Below are positions 26,552 to 35,159 of a stretch of DNA of 64,000 nucleotides, one piece after another. The position numbers were made by a program, and so were the translations under genes. Under the pieces are notes generated by a model that did no database searches, had not been told where the DNA came from, and was given only the letters and a program-made list of their open reading frames with translations. Source of the stretch: DASSBG01 sp035699085. GTDB lineage: Bacteria > Pseudomonadota > Gammaproteobacteria > Xanthomonadales > Rhodanobacteraceae. Each line of letters starts with the position of its first letter. Within the stretch, counting starts at the first letter, position 1. Where the stretch lies: the NCBI GenBank assembly GCA_035699085.1, contig DASSBG010000015.1, forward strand, positions 1 to 64,000, in the 5' to 3' direction.

Positions 26552-27793
26552 TCAAGGCGCCACGCGCGACTCGCGCGACCGCACCGCGCGCGACGCCACC
26601 GCCAGCGCAAACGACGCAAGCACGCACCAGCCCGCCATCCACAGCATCTGCGTCGGCAGGCTGATGCCAAGGTCGATTCCGGCGCCGGTGATGCCGGGTC
26701 CCAGCGCCGTCGCCAGGACCATGGCCGAGACGATGATCGCGCGAATGCCGCCGAGGTTGGCCAGCCCGTACACCTCGGGCCACAGTGCGCCGAGCAACGT
26801 CTGGGTGAAGCCGCTGCTGACACCCAGCAGGAGCATGAAGACGTAGATGCCCCACACCGGCGTGACCAGCGCCACTGCAGCCGAGGCGACCGCCAGCGGC
26901 AGCAGGAAAAAAGGCAACAGCCGGAGCGCGCCGAAGCGGTCGACCAGATGGCCGCAGACGAAGCCGAAGATGACGGTGGTGACGGACATCACCGGGAAGG
27001 CGGCCGCGAAGACCAGCGGATCGTAACCGCGCAGCGCCACCAGATAGCCTTGATGGAAAAAGATCGTGGTGCCGATGAACGGCGGCGCCAGCGTGCCGGC
27101 GAGCAGCAGGTAAAACACCGGATCGCGAATCACCTCGCGGCGCGTCCAGTCGCGCGCCATGTACAGGCCATGCGATTGCGGGTCCGTCGAACGCGGTACG
27201 CGCTCGACGCGCAACAGTCGAATGATGCCCGGCCAGGCCACCAGCATCAGCAGAAACGCCGCCGCGAGCCACGGCAGGCGCCAGCCCCAATGTGACTGCA
27301 ACAGCACGACGCACACCGGCAGCAGCGCCGAGCCCGCCTGCAGCCCCGGCACCACCAGCGCCATGGCCCGGCCGCGGTTGGCGACAAACCAGCGGCCGAC
27401 CTCGGTGAAGGCGATCTCGGTCATCATGCCCTGGCCGAACAGGCGCAGCAGGTACAGCGCCAGCCCCAACACCGCGACCTGCGGCGACAGCGCCAGCAGC
27501 GCGCAGGCCACCGCCAGCGCCGGGATCGAGAATCGCGCCACCTTCCAGCCGGGCATCAGGTCGAGCGTGCGGCCGAGCCAGGGCAGGGTCAGTGCGCTGC
27601 CCAGCGTGGCGAGCATGTACAGCCCGCCGAATTCCCCGCCCGACAGGTGGAACTGCGCGCGCAGGTCATTGCCGGACAAGCCGACGAAGAAGGTCTGTCC
27701 GAACGAGGAAAAGAAGGTCAGCAGGAAGCCGCCGCCAAGCCAGCGGGCGTTGTCCCTGGCGAACTCCACGTTGTGGCGGATCAGCGAGCGCAT
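26552..27793 (-). CDS. MFS family transporter
   Basis: A 12-helix major facilitator carrier of about 413 residues from the ATG at 27793; an ATG at 27832 would add 13 Arg/Pro-rich residues. GGLYMLATLGSALTLPWLGRTLD is the loop between helices 2 and 3, and CGHLVDRFGALRLLP the matching loop in the second half. No substrate can be read from the sequence, and neighbours give no hint. Ribosome sites are weak for both starts. Confidence 0.8.
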   Translation of the reverse strand: MRSLIRHNVEFARDNARWLGGGFLLTFFSSFGQTFFVGLSGNDLRAQFHLSGGEFGGLYMLATLGSALTLPWLGRTLDLMPGWKVARFSIPALAVACALLALSPQVAVLGLALYLLRLFGQGMMTEIAFTEVGRWFVANRGRAMALVVPGLQAGSALLPVCVVLLQSHWGWRLPWLAAAFLLMLVAWPGIIRLLRVERVPRSTDPQSHGLYMARDWTRREVIRDPVFYLLLAGTLAPPFIGTTIFFHQGYLVALRGYDPLVFAAAFPVMSVTTVIFGFVCGHLVDRFGALRLLPFFLLPLAVASAAVALVTPVWGIYVFMLLLGVSSGFTQTLLGALWPEVYGLANLGGIRAIIVSAMVLATALGPGITGAGIDLGISLPTQMLWMAGWCVLASFALAVASRAVRSRESRVAP

Positions 27794-27905
27794 GGGCGGC
27801 CGGCGGCCCGGGGACCGCGCAAAAGCGGCCATGGTACAGGCGATGTTCGCCGGCAGCGCCTGGCGTCCGCTCGTCAGTCAGGGCATCGCAAGGTGAGGCT
27901 GCCGC

Positions 27906-27934
27906 TTGAACGCGGGGCGCGGGGGCACTACACT
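27906..27934 (+). promoter_or_regulatory. Sigma-70 promoter of tRNA-Met
   Basis: TTGAAC (27906-27911), a 17-bp spacer, and TACACT (27929-27934). The GC-rich stretch just after the -10 (CGCGCCCC) resembles the discriminator of stringently controlled stable-RNA promoters. Perfect arms GGGGCGCG and CGCGCCCC (27914-27921, 27937-27944) flank the -10 and could form a cruciform. Confidence 0.7.
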
Positions 27935-28003
27935 TTCGCGCCCCATGACCGGCAACGCCGGCGGCCGTGCGCCAGTGCCGGCCCCTCATGCGGCCTTGCG
28001 ATT

Positions 28004-28080
28004 GGCTATGTAGCTCAGCTGGTTAGAGCACGGCACTCATAATGCCGGGGTCGGTGGTTCGAGTCCACCCATAGCCACCA
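28004..28080 (+). tRNA. tRNA-Met (CAT), elongator type
   Basis: A 77-nt cloverleaf with acceptor stem GGCTATG/CATAGCC, D loop AGCTCAGCTGGTTAGAGC, anticodon CAT at 28038-28040 in an ACTCATAAT loop, T arm GGTGGTTCGAGTCCACC, and an encoded CCA end. It closely resembles the elongator methionine tRNA of E. coli. It lacks the unpaired first base of initiator tRNA. An isoleucine (lysidine-modified) tRNA also has a CAT anticodon, but the overall sequence fits Met. Confidence 0.92.
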
Positions 28081-28153
28081 CCACTCCGCTACCACCAAGT
28101 GCTTCCGGTAGCGAAAGGCGGCGCCCGAAGTCCGCCCCAACCGTACGACCCCA

Positions 28154-29821
28154 CTACCTTCCGCGGGTGTCAATGGCCGGTGGCTCACGATGCCTGCGGC
28201 GATACAGGTGTTCGATCTCTGAAGCAGATGTTTTTGCACCCAGGATCAAACGCAAAGCCTCCTCCAGCACCGGATCCCTGCCGGCACGAATAGCCGCAAT
28301 GGTCGGTTCGACAGTTATGTCAGGAACGATGCCAATGCGTTGCGTCGGGCGTTTGTCCGGGTAGAACACGCCGATGCCACTTATCATCGTGGAGAGGCCG
28401 CCAGGCAATGGAATCCGTGAAACGTTGCCGTCGGCGCCCGCAGTGGTGCCACCCACGACAATGGCACCGGGCGCAGCGCGCAGCGCCATGGCGGTGTATT
28501 CCGCCTGGCTTTGCGTTACCGCATCGACCAGGATGACTACTTTGCCCGCGTAATGCGGCTTCTTTGGCCGAAGCAATAGTGGTGGCGTCCAGTGGAACGC
28601 CCCCGGGTTCGACAAGTCGCCCACCGTGAATCGCGCAAATGGCGCAGGCTGATCGACCAACAGCGAGCCCAGCGCGAAGACCATGAAGTCCGATGGGTAG
28701 TTTCTTGCATCGATGATCAACCCCTTGGTCCCTGACGCCCGGTCAACGTAGTCCGCAGCCTTGTTCGCCTTCACGGCCGACAGCTTCAGGTAGGCGACCT
28801 TGGGTGAAAGCAGACGAAAGGCGGGGTCGGGAAGATCGTGGAAAGCAAGCGCCGGGTCTTCGCCCATGATGGGCACTCGCTTGACCCTCAGCCGGATGTG
28901 GCGCTCGCCTCGACGAACTGCGACAACGGCATCCCCGCAGGGCCCGCGCGTCAGGTATTTTGCCATGTCTCGCAGTCTGGCCGCCTGGTTGGAGTCGGCG
29001 TAAAAAGGCGTCCACTCCTCTACGAGGCTGCTGACCGCGCTGCCGTCGATGGCCGTGATCACATCGCCGATCTCGAGCTGGGCCCCCCCGGCCGGCATTC
29101 CGGGCATGTAGGGCGTCACTACCGCCTGATCTCCGACAAAGCGCAGCGTCACGGGCAGCTCACAGCTGCCGACAGGTGGCCGGATGCTGAGCGAGCGCCA
29201 CAAATTCGCATGGGTGTCGTGGATGCTGGCGACCAGCGCCATCAATTGCAGTTGGTAGGCCGCGCGATTCTTTGCCTGCGTCAGCCTCGGTATGAACGCG
29301 GCCAGCACCTTGTCCCAATCTTCCCCGATCAGATTCCGATCGGGATACCAGTACTCGACGATGTTCCAGAACCGGTAGAGAGCAAGCAGCTGGTATCCGG
29401 AATCTGGAAGCTGGATGCCTTTGTACGACCGCTCATGCTTGAAAATCGGATTGCCGATTCCCGGTGTCAACGCCACGTAAAATTGCGCACCCGGCTTTCG
29501 ATTGGCATGAATCCACTGTAGCCCTTCGCTGAGTTCGTTCCCCAAAGCGTGGGTGTCCGCGAGCCAGCCCAGGTTGGGCCGAAGCGCCAGTTCGTCCTCG
29601 TCAATCTGTGCGCATCGGCTGCAGCGCGCCACCGGACCCAGGGCTTTGATCCAGCGGGCCATTACTGCATTCGCTGTGGCCTGATCGGGTGCGGCCAGTA
29701 CGGCAGGCAAGACCGCGAAAAGATCATGATCCCATTGCCGGCTACCCGAAGTGACTGCCGGATGGTGATACTTCAGGAAACCACCGAGGGGGGCGACACG
29801 CGCTGCTGGAAGTGCCGTCAC
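28154..29821 (-). CDS. S41 family peptidase, N-terminally short
   Basis: A C-terminal-processing-like peptidase. FLKYHHPAV opens the usual helical N-terminal domain, a PDZ-like domain follows (QLEIGDVITAIDGSAV), and the catalytic domain has GLIIDARNYPS, the Ser-bearing VTQSQAEYTA and GGTTAGADG. Relatives are secreted, but no signal peptide is seen in any reading. GTG at 29821 has GGAAGGG five bases upstream and gives 555 residues; an in-frame start at 29956 gives 600 residues whose first 45 look non-coding. G+C in sampled lines is about 55-57%, well below the roughly 70% around it, and the gene starts 73 bp past a tRNA: signs of acquisition. It may be an inactive relic. Confidence 0.7.
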   Translation of the reverse strand: MTALPAARVAPLGGFLKYHHPAVTSGSRQWDHDLFAVLPAVLAAPDQATANAVMARWIKALGPVARCSRCAQIDEDELALRPNLGWLADTHALGNELSEGLQWIHANRKPGAQFYVALTPGIGNPIFKHERSYKGIQLPDSGYQLLALYRFWNIVEYWYPDRNLIGEDWDKVLAAFIPRLTQAKNRAAYQLQLMALVASIHDTHANLWRSLSIRPPVGSCELPVTLRFVGDQAVVTPYMPGMPAGGAQLEIGDVITAIDGSAVSSLVEEWTPFYADSNQAARLRDMAKYLTRGPCGDAVVAVRRGERHIRLRVKRVPIMGEDPALAFHDLPDPAFRLLSPKVAYLKLSAVKANKAADYVDRASGTKGLIIDARNYPSDFMVFALGSLLVDQPAPFARFTVGDLSNPGAFHWTPPLLLRPKKPHYAGKVVILVDAVTQSQAEYTAMALRAAPGAIVVGGTTAGADGNVSRIPLPGGLSTMISGIGVFYPDKRPTQRIGIVPDITVEPTIAAIRAGRDPVLEEALRLILGAKTSASEIEHLYRRRHREPPAIDTRGR

Positions 29822-29972
29822 GGTTGCCCTTCCGTTTCCTGTCTTGGCTGTCTCGAATGCGGCGTCGACGCCGACACCGGCACAGCACGTATTCAGCCCG
29901 CGAGTGTGACGGCGTGCCTTGCCGGGGTGGCGGGCGTGTGGTTGAATCGTGGCCAACTAAGGGTTTTCTCTT

Positions 29973-30512
29973 GTGGCTGACGTGATCGATTCCGATGGGT
30001 TTCGCCCGAACGTGGGCATCGTCCTGCTGAATGCGGACGGTCGCGTGTTCTGGGCGCGACGCGTGCGGCGCGACGGCTGGCAGTTCCCGCAGGGTGGCAT
30101 GCGCAGCGACGAGACGCCGCTGGAGGCGATGTACCGCGAGCTGCAGGAGGAGACCGGCCTGATGCCGCAGCACGTCGACGTCCTGGGTACGACCCTCGGC
30201 TGGCTGCGCTACCGGCTGCCGCGGCGTTACGTGCGGCGCGACCAGCGACCGTGCTGCATCGGCCAGAAGCAGGTCTGGTTCCTGCTGCGCTTCGTTGCCG
30301 ACGAGGCGCACGTGCAGCTCGACGCTTCGGACAAGCCCGAGTTCGATCGCTGGCGCTGGGTTGATTTCTGGTATCCGGCGCGGCATGTGGTCGATTTCAA
30401 GCGCGAGGTCTACGAGCGTGCCCTGCGCCAGTTCGTGCCGCTGGTCGAAGACGCCTGTCAGGTGGCCTTGGAGCTGCGGCCGGGCACCGACGTCGACGCA
30501 GCCATGGTCTGA
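29973..30512 (+). CDS. rppH: RNA pyrophosphohydrolase RppH
   Basis: RppH removes pyrophosphate from mRNA 5' ends and so opens them to RNase E. The 179-residue product begins VIDSDGFRPNVGIVLLNADG and has QFPQGGMR followed by a full Nudix box (G-x5-E-x7-RELQEETGL). CCIGQKQVWFLLRF and EFDRWRWVDFW are RppH marks. The start is GTG at 29973 with AAGGG about 11 bases upstream. A palindromic element that may act as terminator follows 10 bp after the stop. Confidence 0.93.
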   Translation: MADVIDSDGFRPNVGIVLLNADGRVFWARRVRRDGWQFPQGGMRSDETPLEAMYRELQEETGLMPQHVDVLGTTLGWLRYRLPRRYVRRDQRPCCIGQKQVWFLLRFVADEAHVQLDASDKPEFDRWRWVDFWYPARHVVDFKREVYERALRQFVPLVEDACQVALELRPGTDVDAAMV

Positions 30513-30522
30513 GCGCCGAAAA

Positions 30523-30588
30523 CCGGGGTCAGAGTGCACTTTCCCCTCGACTGCCGGTCCTCGGAGGGAAAGTGCACTCTGACCCCGG
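30523..30588. repeat. Palindromic element with 23-bp perfect arms
   Basis: Left arm 30523-30545 and right arm 30566-30588 are perfect reverse complements (core CCGGGGTCAGAGTGCACTT) around a 20-bp centre that can pair further in part. This GGGGTCAGAGTGC motif is, as I recall, found near IS200-like REP-associated transposases in many proteobacteria; no such transposase lies in the window. A one-arm fragment sits inside recD at 2041-2065. Confidence 0.8.
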
Positions 30589-30627
30589 TGCGATTCCCGC
30601 GGGGCGCGGGTCGTTCAGGAATGGTGT

Positions 30628-30647
30628 TGACAACCATTCGCATTTGC
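30628..30647. promoter_or_regulatory. Candidate Fur box upstream of bfd
   Basis: On the minus strand this reads GCAAATGCGAATGGTTGTCA, which aligns with the classic Fur operator form GCAAATGAGAATGATTATCA at most positions. It overlaps a TTGACA (30627-30632) and ends 16 bp before the bfd ATG, as expected for iron repression. Confidence 0.55.
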
Positions 30648-30662
30648 GTTTGAATGCGCGCC

Positions 30663-30875
30663 ATGTACGTATGTGTATGTAACGCGGTCACCGACCGCGC
30701 CATCCGCCGGGCCGCCCGCGACGGCGTGCGCACCTTCGAGGAGTTGCGCGCCACCACTGGCTGCTCCGGCGGCTGCGGCTGCTGCGAACCCACCGCGCGC
30801 AAGCTGTTTGCCGAAGCGCTGGCCGAGGCGCGCGCCCTGCCGCTTGACATCCTGCCGGCCGCCGTCGCCGCCTGA
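30663..30875 (+). CDS. bfd: Bacterioferritin-associated ferredoxin
   Basis: Bfd is a 2Fe-2S protein that reduces iron stored in bacterioferritin so that it can be released. The 70-residue product opens MYVCVCNAVTD and has CSGGCGCC near residue 37, giving the family's four cysteine ligands (CxC then CxxC). The ATG at 30663 is preferred over the in-frame start 3 codons earlier because the family begins M-Y-V-C. A likely Fur box lies just upstream and bfr follows on the same strand. Confidence 0.9.
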   Translation: MYVCVCNAVTDRAIRRAARDGVRTFEELRATTGCSGGCGCCEPTARKLFAEALAEARALPLDILPAAVAA

Positions 30876-31043
30876 GCTGGTCCCGCCGGTGCAGCCGGCC
30901 ATCCTCGCACCATGTCGATCCGCTGCAGGGCGGTTTCGTTCCACCTGTTTCAATCGGCCGTGTCTGGATTCCGGACAGCGGCGGGTCGCAACCCGCTCTG
31001 CGAATCCGCGTGGTTGCACTCCCGAATCCGCAGTCCCGGCATC

Positions 31044-31098
31044 AATGGGAATCATGCCCATTTTCGTTCCGTCATCGACGAAAGGGGAGCGCTATAGT
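31044..31098 (+). promoter_or_regulatory. Candidate bfr promoter region with dyad
   Basis: AATGGG (31044-31049) and CCCATT (31057-31062) form a dyad around AATCATG, partly like a Fur site. A TATAGT at 31093-31098 is a good -10 hexamer about 30 bp before the bfr start; no clear -35 is seen. Confidence 0.4.
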
Positions 31099-31129
31099 CG
31101 GCGGCACCACCGCCATCGGAGACGCGACC

Positions 31130-31594
31130 ATGAAGGGCGACGCAGGCATCATCCAGCACCTGAATACGGCGCTGTTCAATGAGCTGACGGCGATCAACCA
31201 GTATTTCCTGCACTCGCGGATGTATCGCAACTGGGGCTACAAGGAGCTGGCCGAGCACGAGTACCAGGAGTCGATCGACGAGATGAAACATGCCGACCGG
31301 CTGATTGAGCGCATCCTCTTCCTGGAGGGGCTGCCCAACCTGCAGAAGCTGGGCAAGCTGCTGATTGGCGAGTCGCCGCGCGAGGCGCTGGACTGCGACC
31401 TCAAGCTGGAGCGCGCGGCCGTGCCGGACCTGAAGGTGGCGATTGCCGACAGCGAGAAACTCGGCGACTACGTCAGCCGCGACCTGTTCGCCGACATCCT
31501 CGAAGCCGAGGAAGACCACATCGACTGGCTGGAGACCCAGCTGCAGTTGATCGAATCGCTTGGCGAGCCTGCGTATCTGCAGACGAAGGTCTGA
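31130..31594 (+). CDS. bfr: Bacterioferritin
   Basis: A 154-residue haem-containing ferritin that oxidises and stores iron in a 24-mer. Ferroxidase ligands are visible: Glu in NELTAINQYF, ExxH in DEMKHADR (this also holds the haem-ligand Met), Glu in the third helix and ExxH in LEAEEDHIDWLE. The ATG at 31130 is preceded by GGAG and gives the standard N terminus MKGDAGIIQHLN. It lies 254 bp after bfd. Confidence 0.95.
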   Translation: MKGDAGIIQHLNTALFNELTAINQYFLHSRMYRNWGYKELAEHEYQESIDEMKHADRLIERILFLEGLPNLQKLGKLLIGESPREALDCDLKLERAAVPDLKVAIADSEKLGDYVSRDLFADILEAEEDHIDWLETQLQLIESLGEPAYLQTKV

Positions 31595-31744
31595 GATGCA
31601 GGGATTGGTGAGGCGGGATCGGGGAGTGGCGAGCGCCGATCCGCGAATCCGGTCACGACGCGCAACGACGCGCGGCCGGCTGATAAACCGTGCCGCGCCG
31701 TCGGACCCAGGGCTTTACCGAATCCCGAACCCGAACCCCGGGGC

Positions 31745-33736
31745 TCAGGACGCTGCTTCGGCGGTGGCGTCGAAACGGTAGTTGAGCCCGCGCGCGGGGT
31801 GCGCCAGGGCGTGGCCCTGGACGCAGTCGACACCGGCCTTGCGCAGGTCGCGGATCACCGTGTGGTCCTCGATCTGCGGCGCAATGACGCGGATGTTGCG
31901 CGCATGCGCAATAGGCACCGCGGCACCGGGACGTGACGCCAGCGCCGGCGCCAGTTTGATGTAGTCGAGCGGCAAGGTGTCGAGCAGCCGCGCGCTGTCG
32001 GCGCCACGATCCACGTCGGCAAGGCACAGACCGACGCCAAGCGCCTTCAGCCGCGGCACCAGGGTGATGATGTCCCGCATTGCCGCGTCGACATCGGCAC
32101 GGCCCAGGGTCAGCACCAGCCGCTCGGGTCGCACGCCGTGCGCGCGCAGGCGGCCTTCCAGCCACTGTGCGTAATTGCGTTGGCGCAGGCTTTCGCAGGA
32201 CTGGTTGACGAACAGCCGCAGCGGGTGGCGCGGCTCTTCGTAGCGCGACAGCACGTGCAGCGCGCGGTCGAGAACCCAGCAGTCGAGCGAGGGCAGCAAC
32301 GCGGCCTCGCCGGCCACCGAAATCAGTTCGCCTGCGCCGTGCACGTAGCCGTCGTCGTCACGCAGGCGCAGCAGCGCCTGGTATTGCGGGGTCGGCGATG
32401 CAGCCAGGCCGACGATGGCCTGGAACACCAGGTGCAGGCGACCATGGCGCAGCGCCGCCTCGATCTGTGCCGGTGCGATGCGGTCGCGCTCGGGCTGATG
32501 CCAGCCGATGCCGCCTTCGGCCATCGACTGGCGCGCCTGCAGCGCAGCCGACAGCACCGCGTCGCTGGAATCGTGGGCGCCGCCGATGGCACAGCCGCCG
32601 ATGGTGATGCGCAGCGGCAGCGCCGAGGGGCCGAAGCGCTCGCTCTCGACCTTGACGCAGAGTTCGTCAGCCAGCGCGCGCAAGTGGTCGGCGTCGCGGG
32701 TCCGGCTCAGCAGCAGGTAGCCGGTGCCGTTCTCGGCCAGCATGTCGCCATTGTCGAGCAGGCTGGCCAGCAGCTTGCCAAGCTGGTCGTGGATGGCAAC
32801 CAGCGTGGTCATGCCCAGGCGCTGGTGCAGCTCGCCAACATTGTCGATGCCGATGTCGAGCAGGCCGCCGGTCTTGCCTTTGCCGTGGTCGATGGCGGCG
32901 TCCAGACGGTCCAGCAACCAGGCGCGGCGGTAATGGCCGCGGTGGCTGCCAAGCTCCACCCGCGTCGGTTGCGCGGCACGCGCGGCTTCGACCCGCGCGC
33001 GCACGGCTTGCGCCCATTGCGGGCCCTGCAACGTGACCGGCAGCAGCTGCGGATCGTCGGAATCGGCGTCGCCGTCGTCGAGGAACAGCACCGGCACGTC
33101 GGCGAAATCCGGGCGCTCGTGGATCATGGCGGCCAGCTCATGGCCGTCGTACAGATAGGTGCGGCGGTCCACCAGAACGCAATGCGGCATCTGCCGCGAC
33201 AGTTCTTCCAGTGCCGCCAGCGGCTCGGCCAGCACCCGTACCTGCATGCCATCGGCGCTCAGGCTGGCGGCTATGTCGCGGGCCACGGCCGCGCGCATGC
33301 TGGCAACCAGCACGCGCAGTTCGCGCAGCGGCGGGGCAACCGTCTTCAATGCGACCACGCTGTCGGCGCGCGGCTCCGGCGCCTCGCTGCGCAACTTTGA
33401 GGCGAGGCTGCGCAGGTGGTCCGCCAGGGCCGCGATCAGTGCGGTGCTGCCGTTGTCCGGCAGGCGCATGCGGATGAGCGCCGGCGACAGTGCGGTGTCG
33501 ATCGCCAGCAGCTGCTCGCCGATCTCTTCCTGGCCGTGCTTCTGGCAGGCTCGCGCCAGTGGCGCGACCTGCGCGTGCAGGCGCAGGATGACGTTGATGT
33601 CCCAGCCGTGCCGGCACTGCTGGTGGATGCGGGTCAGCAACGCCTGCAGTTGCTCGGCCAGCTGGTCGAGAAACGCGCGCTGCGAGCTTTCAACGAGCCG
33701 TTCCGGATTGGCTGCCATGGAGGTGCTCACGTTCAC
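31745..33736 (-). CDS. Degenerate REC/GGDEF/EAL protein, FimX-like
   Basis: The 663-residue product has an N-terminal helical region (about 1-130), a receiver-like fold (about 140-240, LRVLVASMRAAVARDIAASL), a GGDEF-like domain (about 275-400) and an EAL-like domain (about 415-655). All catalytic marks are missing: GGDEF is ENGTGY, EAL is QALLRL, LELTES is LVLTLG, the DDFGTGYSSL loop is ADVDRGADSARL, and EGVET is PQIED; only the late VQGHALAHP remains. It should therefore bind c-di-GMP or partners rather than turn it over, as FimX does for type IV pili. The FimX link is an inference from architecture. Confidence 0.7.
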   Translation of the reverse strand: MNVSTSMAANPERLVESSQRAFLDQLAEQLQALLTRIHQQCRHGWDINVILRLHAQVAPLARACQKHGQEEIGEQLLAIDTALSPALIRMRLPDNGSTALIAALADHLRSLASKLRSEAPEPRADSVVALKTVAPPLRELRVLVASMRAAVARDIAASLSADGMQVRVLAEPLAALEELSRQMPHCVLVDRRTYLYDGHELAAMIHERPDFADVPVLFLDDGDADSDDPQLLPVTLQGPQWAQAVRARVEAARAAQPTRVELGSHRGHYRRAWLLDRLDAAIDHGKGKTGGLLDIGIDNVGELHQRLGMTTLVAIHDQLGKLLASLLDNGDMLAENGTGYLLLSRTRDADHLRALADELCVKVESERFGPSALPLRITIGGCAIGGAHDSSDAVLSAALQARQSMAEGGIGWHQPERDRIAPAQIEAALRHGRLHLVFQAIVGLAASPTPQYQALLRLRDDDGYVHGAGELISVAGEAALLPSLDCWVLDRALHVLSRYEEPRHPLRLFVNQSCESLRQRNYAQWLEGRLRAHGVRPERLVLTLGRADVDAAMRDIITLVPRLKALGVGLCLADVDRGADSARLLDTLPLDYIKLAPALASRPGAAVPIAHARNIRVIAPQIEDHTVIRDLRKAGVDCVQGHALAHPARGLNYRFDATAEAAS

Positions 33737-33856
33737 GGGACGTTGCGACTATACGCCGAAATTCAGCAAATGTGCATTTGTCAAGGGCCCGGTTCACAAA
33801 ACCGCACGCAACCTGAACGCGCCTGCCGGGCCCCCCGGGACCGCCCGACGCCCCTC

Positions 33857-34288
33857 TCAAAACGGCTTGGCTACGGCCAGGATCACGATGCCGATCAGCA
33901 ACAGCCCGGGCAGCTCGTTGAACAGCCGCAGCCGGCGTGACGTCCAGCGGCAGGCGTCGCGGGCGAATTCGCCGCGCAGCTTGACCAGCATCCCGTGGTA
34001 GGCCAGCAGCAGCACGACCAGCCCCATCTTGGCACTGAACCAGTGGGTGGTGGTCAGGTAACCGGCGTCGACCTGCGACCACCAGCCGACCAGCGCCAGG
34101 CCCATCAGGATCGCGAGCGCGCCGCCAATGTGGGTCATCACCAGCAGGCGCCGCTCCATCACCTTGAACTGCTCGCGCAACGCCGGTTCGCGGGCCTCGG
34201 CGTGGTAGACGAACAACCGCGGCAGGTAGAAGAGGCCAGCGAACCAGGTGACCACGAAAACGATGTGGAAGGCGATCAGCCAGCGCAT
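33857..34288 (-). CDS. hemJ: HemJ-type protoporphyrinogen IX oxidase
   Basis: HemJ oxidises protoporphyrinogen IX late in haem synthesis in bacteria lacking HemG/HemY. The 143-residue membrane protein begins WLIAFHIVFVVTWFAGLFYL (the conserved His in helix 1) and has PRLFVYHAEA, RLLVMTHIGG, LTTTHWFSAKM and LVVLLLAYHGM, giving four membrane helices with conserved histidines. It is divergent from the DUF6776 gene, which starts 98 bp away. Confidence 0.88.
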   Translation of the reverse strand: MRWLIAFHIVFVVTWFAGLFYLPRLFVYHAEAREPALREQFKVMERRLLVMTHIGGALAILMGLALVGWWSQVDAGYLTTTHWFSAKMGLVVLLLAYHGMLVKLRGEFARDACRWTSRRLRLFNELPGLLLIGIVILAVAKPF

Positions 34289-34385
34289 GCCCGTGCTCCC
34301 GCGAAAAAGGCATTATGGCGCATCGTTTCGGCGGCCACCGGGCCTGTACACTTGCCAAACAGCCAGCGCAGCAGACCCTCGACCC

Positions 34386-35159
34386 ATGGCCTCACCGGAA
34401 TCGCCACGTTTCATTGTGCGCAAGCACGACCCGGCCGCCCATCGGCGCCGCCTGGCCGGCACGGTCGCCGGTCTGTGCGCGCTGGCGCTGCTGGTGGGCG
34501 CCTTCGGTTTCGCCCTCGGCCGCTTCAGCGCGCCGCCCGCGCGCACGCTGGTTGCGCCGCAGCCCCTGCCGGCGCCGGTGGCCTCCGCCAACCAGGCCCT
34601 GGCGCAGCAGGTGGCGACGCTGAAGCAGTCGGAGAAGGTCTCGCGCATCGCCGCGGCCAAGCTTCGCGAGACGCTGGCCGAGCGCGAGCAGGAGATCACC
34701 GGCCTGCGCGCCGACGTCGCCTTCTACTCGCGCCTGGTGGGCAGTGGTGAGCGGGCTGCCGGCGTCGCGGTGCACGGCGTGGACGTGGCACCGATCGCCG
34801 GCTCGCATGCCTACACCGTTACCGTCACGCTCACCGAGAGCGCCCACCGCGGCCGCGACAACAGCGGTCGCGTGCGGCTGGCGGTCGAGGGCGTGCAGGA
34901 CGGCAAGCTCAGCGTGCTGCAGGGCACGGAATTGGGCGGGCGCAACAGTGACGATGGCCTGGCCTATGCATTCAAGTATTTTCAGCAGTTGCACACGACG
35001 GTGGTCCTGCCGGCCGGTTTTGTTGCCAACCGCCTGCGGGTGACCGTGCAGCCCAAGGGGGCGTCGGATGTGCAGCGAACGATCGCCTGGGCCGACGCGC
35101 TTGATTCGCGCGTGGCCTCGGCAACGGCGACGACGACGGAGAGCAGCCATGTTCCATAG
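34386..35159 (+). CDS. DUF6776-type membrane-anchored protein
   Basis: A 257-residue protein with one membrane anchor near residues 25-47 (LAGTVAGLCALALLVGAFGF), a coiled-coil stretch (about 70-120, QVATLKQSEKVSRIAAAKL) and a beta-rich periplasmic domain. Such genes commonly precede a bactofilin in Xanthomonadales, which is the case here. The function is unknown; a link to cell-shape or envelope scaffolding is inferred from the neighbour. The ATG at 34386 follows a TACACT candidate -10 at 34347. Its end overlaps the next start by 11 bp. Confidence 0.75.
   Translation: MASPESPRFIVRKHDPAAHRRRLAGTVAGLCALALLVGAFGFALGRFSAPPARTLVAPQPLPAPVASANQALAQQVATLKQSEKVSRIAAAKLRETLAEREQEITGLRADVAFYSRLVGSGERAAGVAVHGVDVAPIAGSHAYTVTVTLTESAHRGRDNSGRVRLAVEGVQDGKLSVLQGTELGGRNSDDGLAYAFKYFQQLHTTVVLPAGFVANRLRVTVQPKGASDVQRTIAWADALDSRVASATATTTESSHVP

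Noticed and set aside
28004..28080. Initiator tRNA-Met or tRNA-Ile(CAT)
   Set aside because: The acceptor stem is fully paired at its first position and the sequence follows elongator tRNA-Met.
28081..30000. Integrative element with a duplicated tRNA end
   Set aside because: No second copy of the tRNA 3' end, no integrase and no mobility gene was found.
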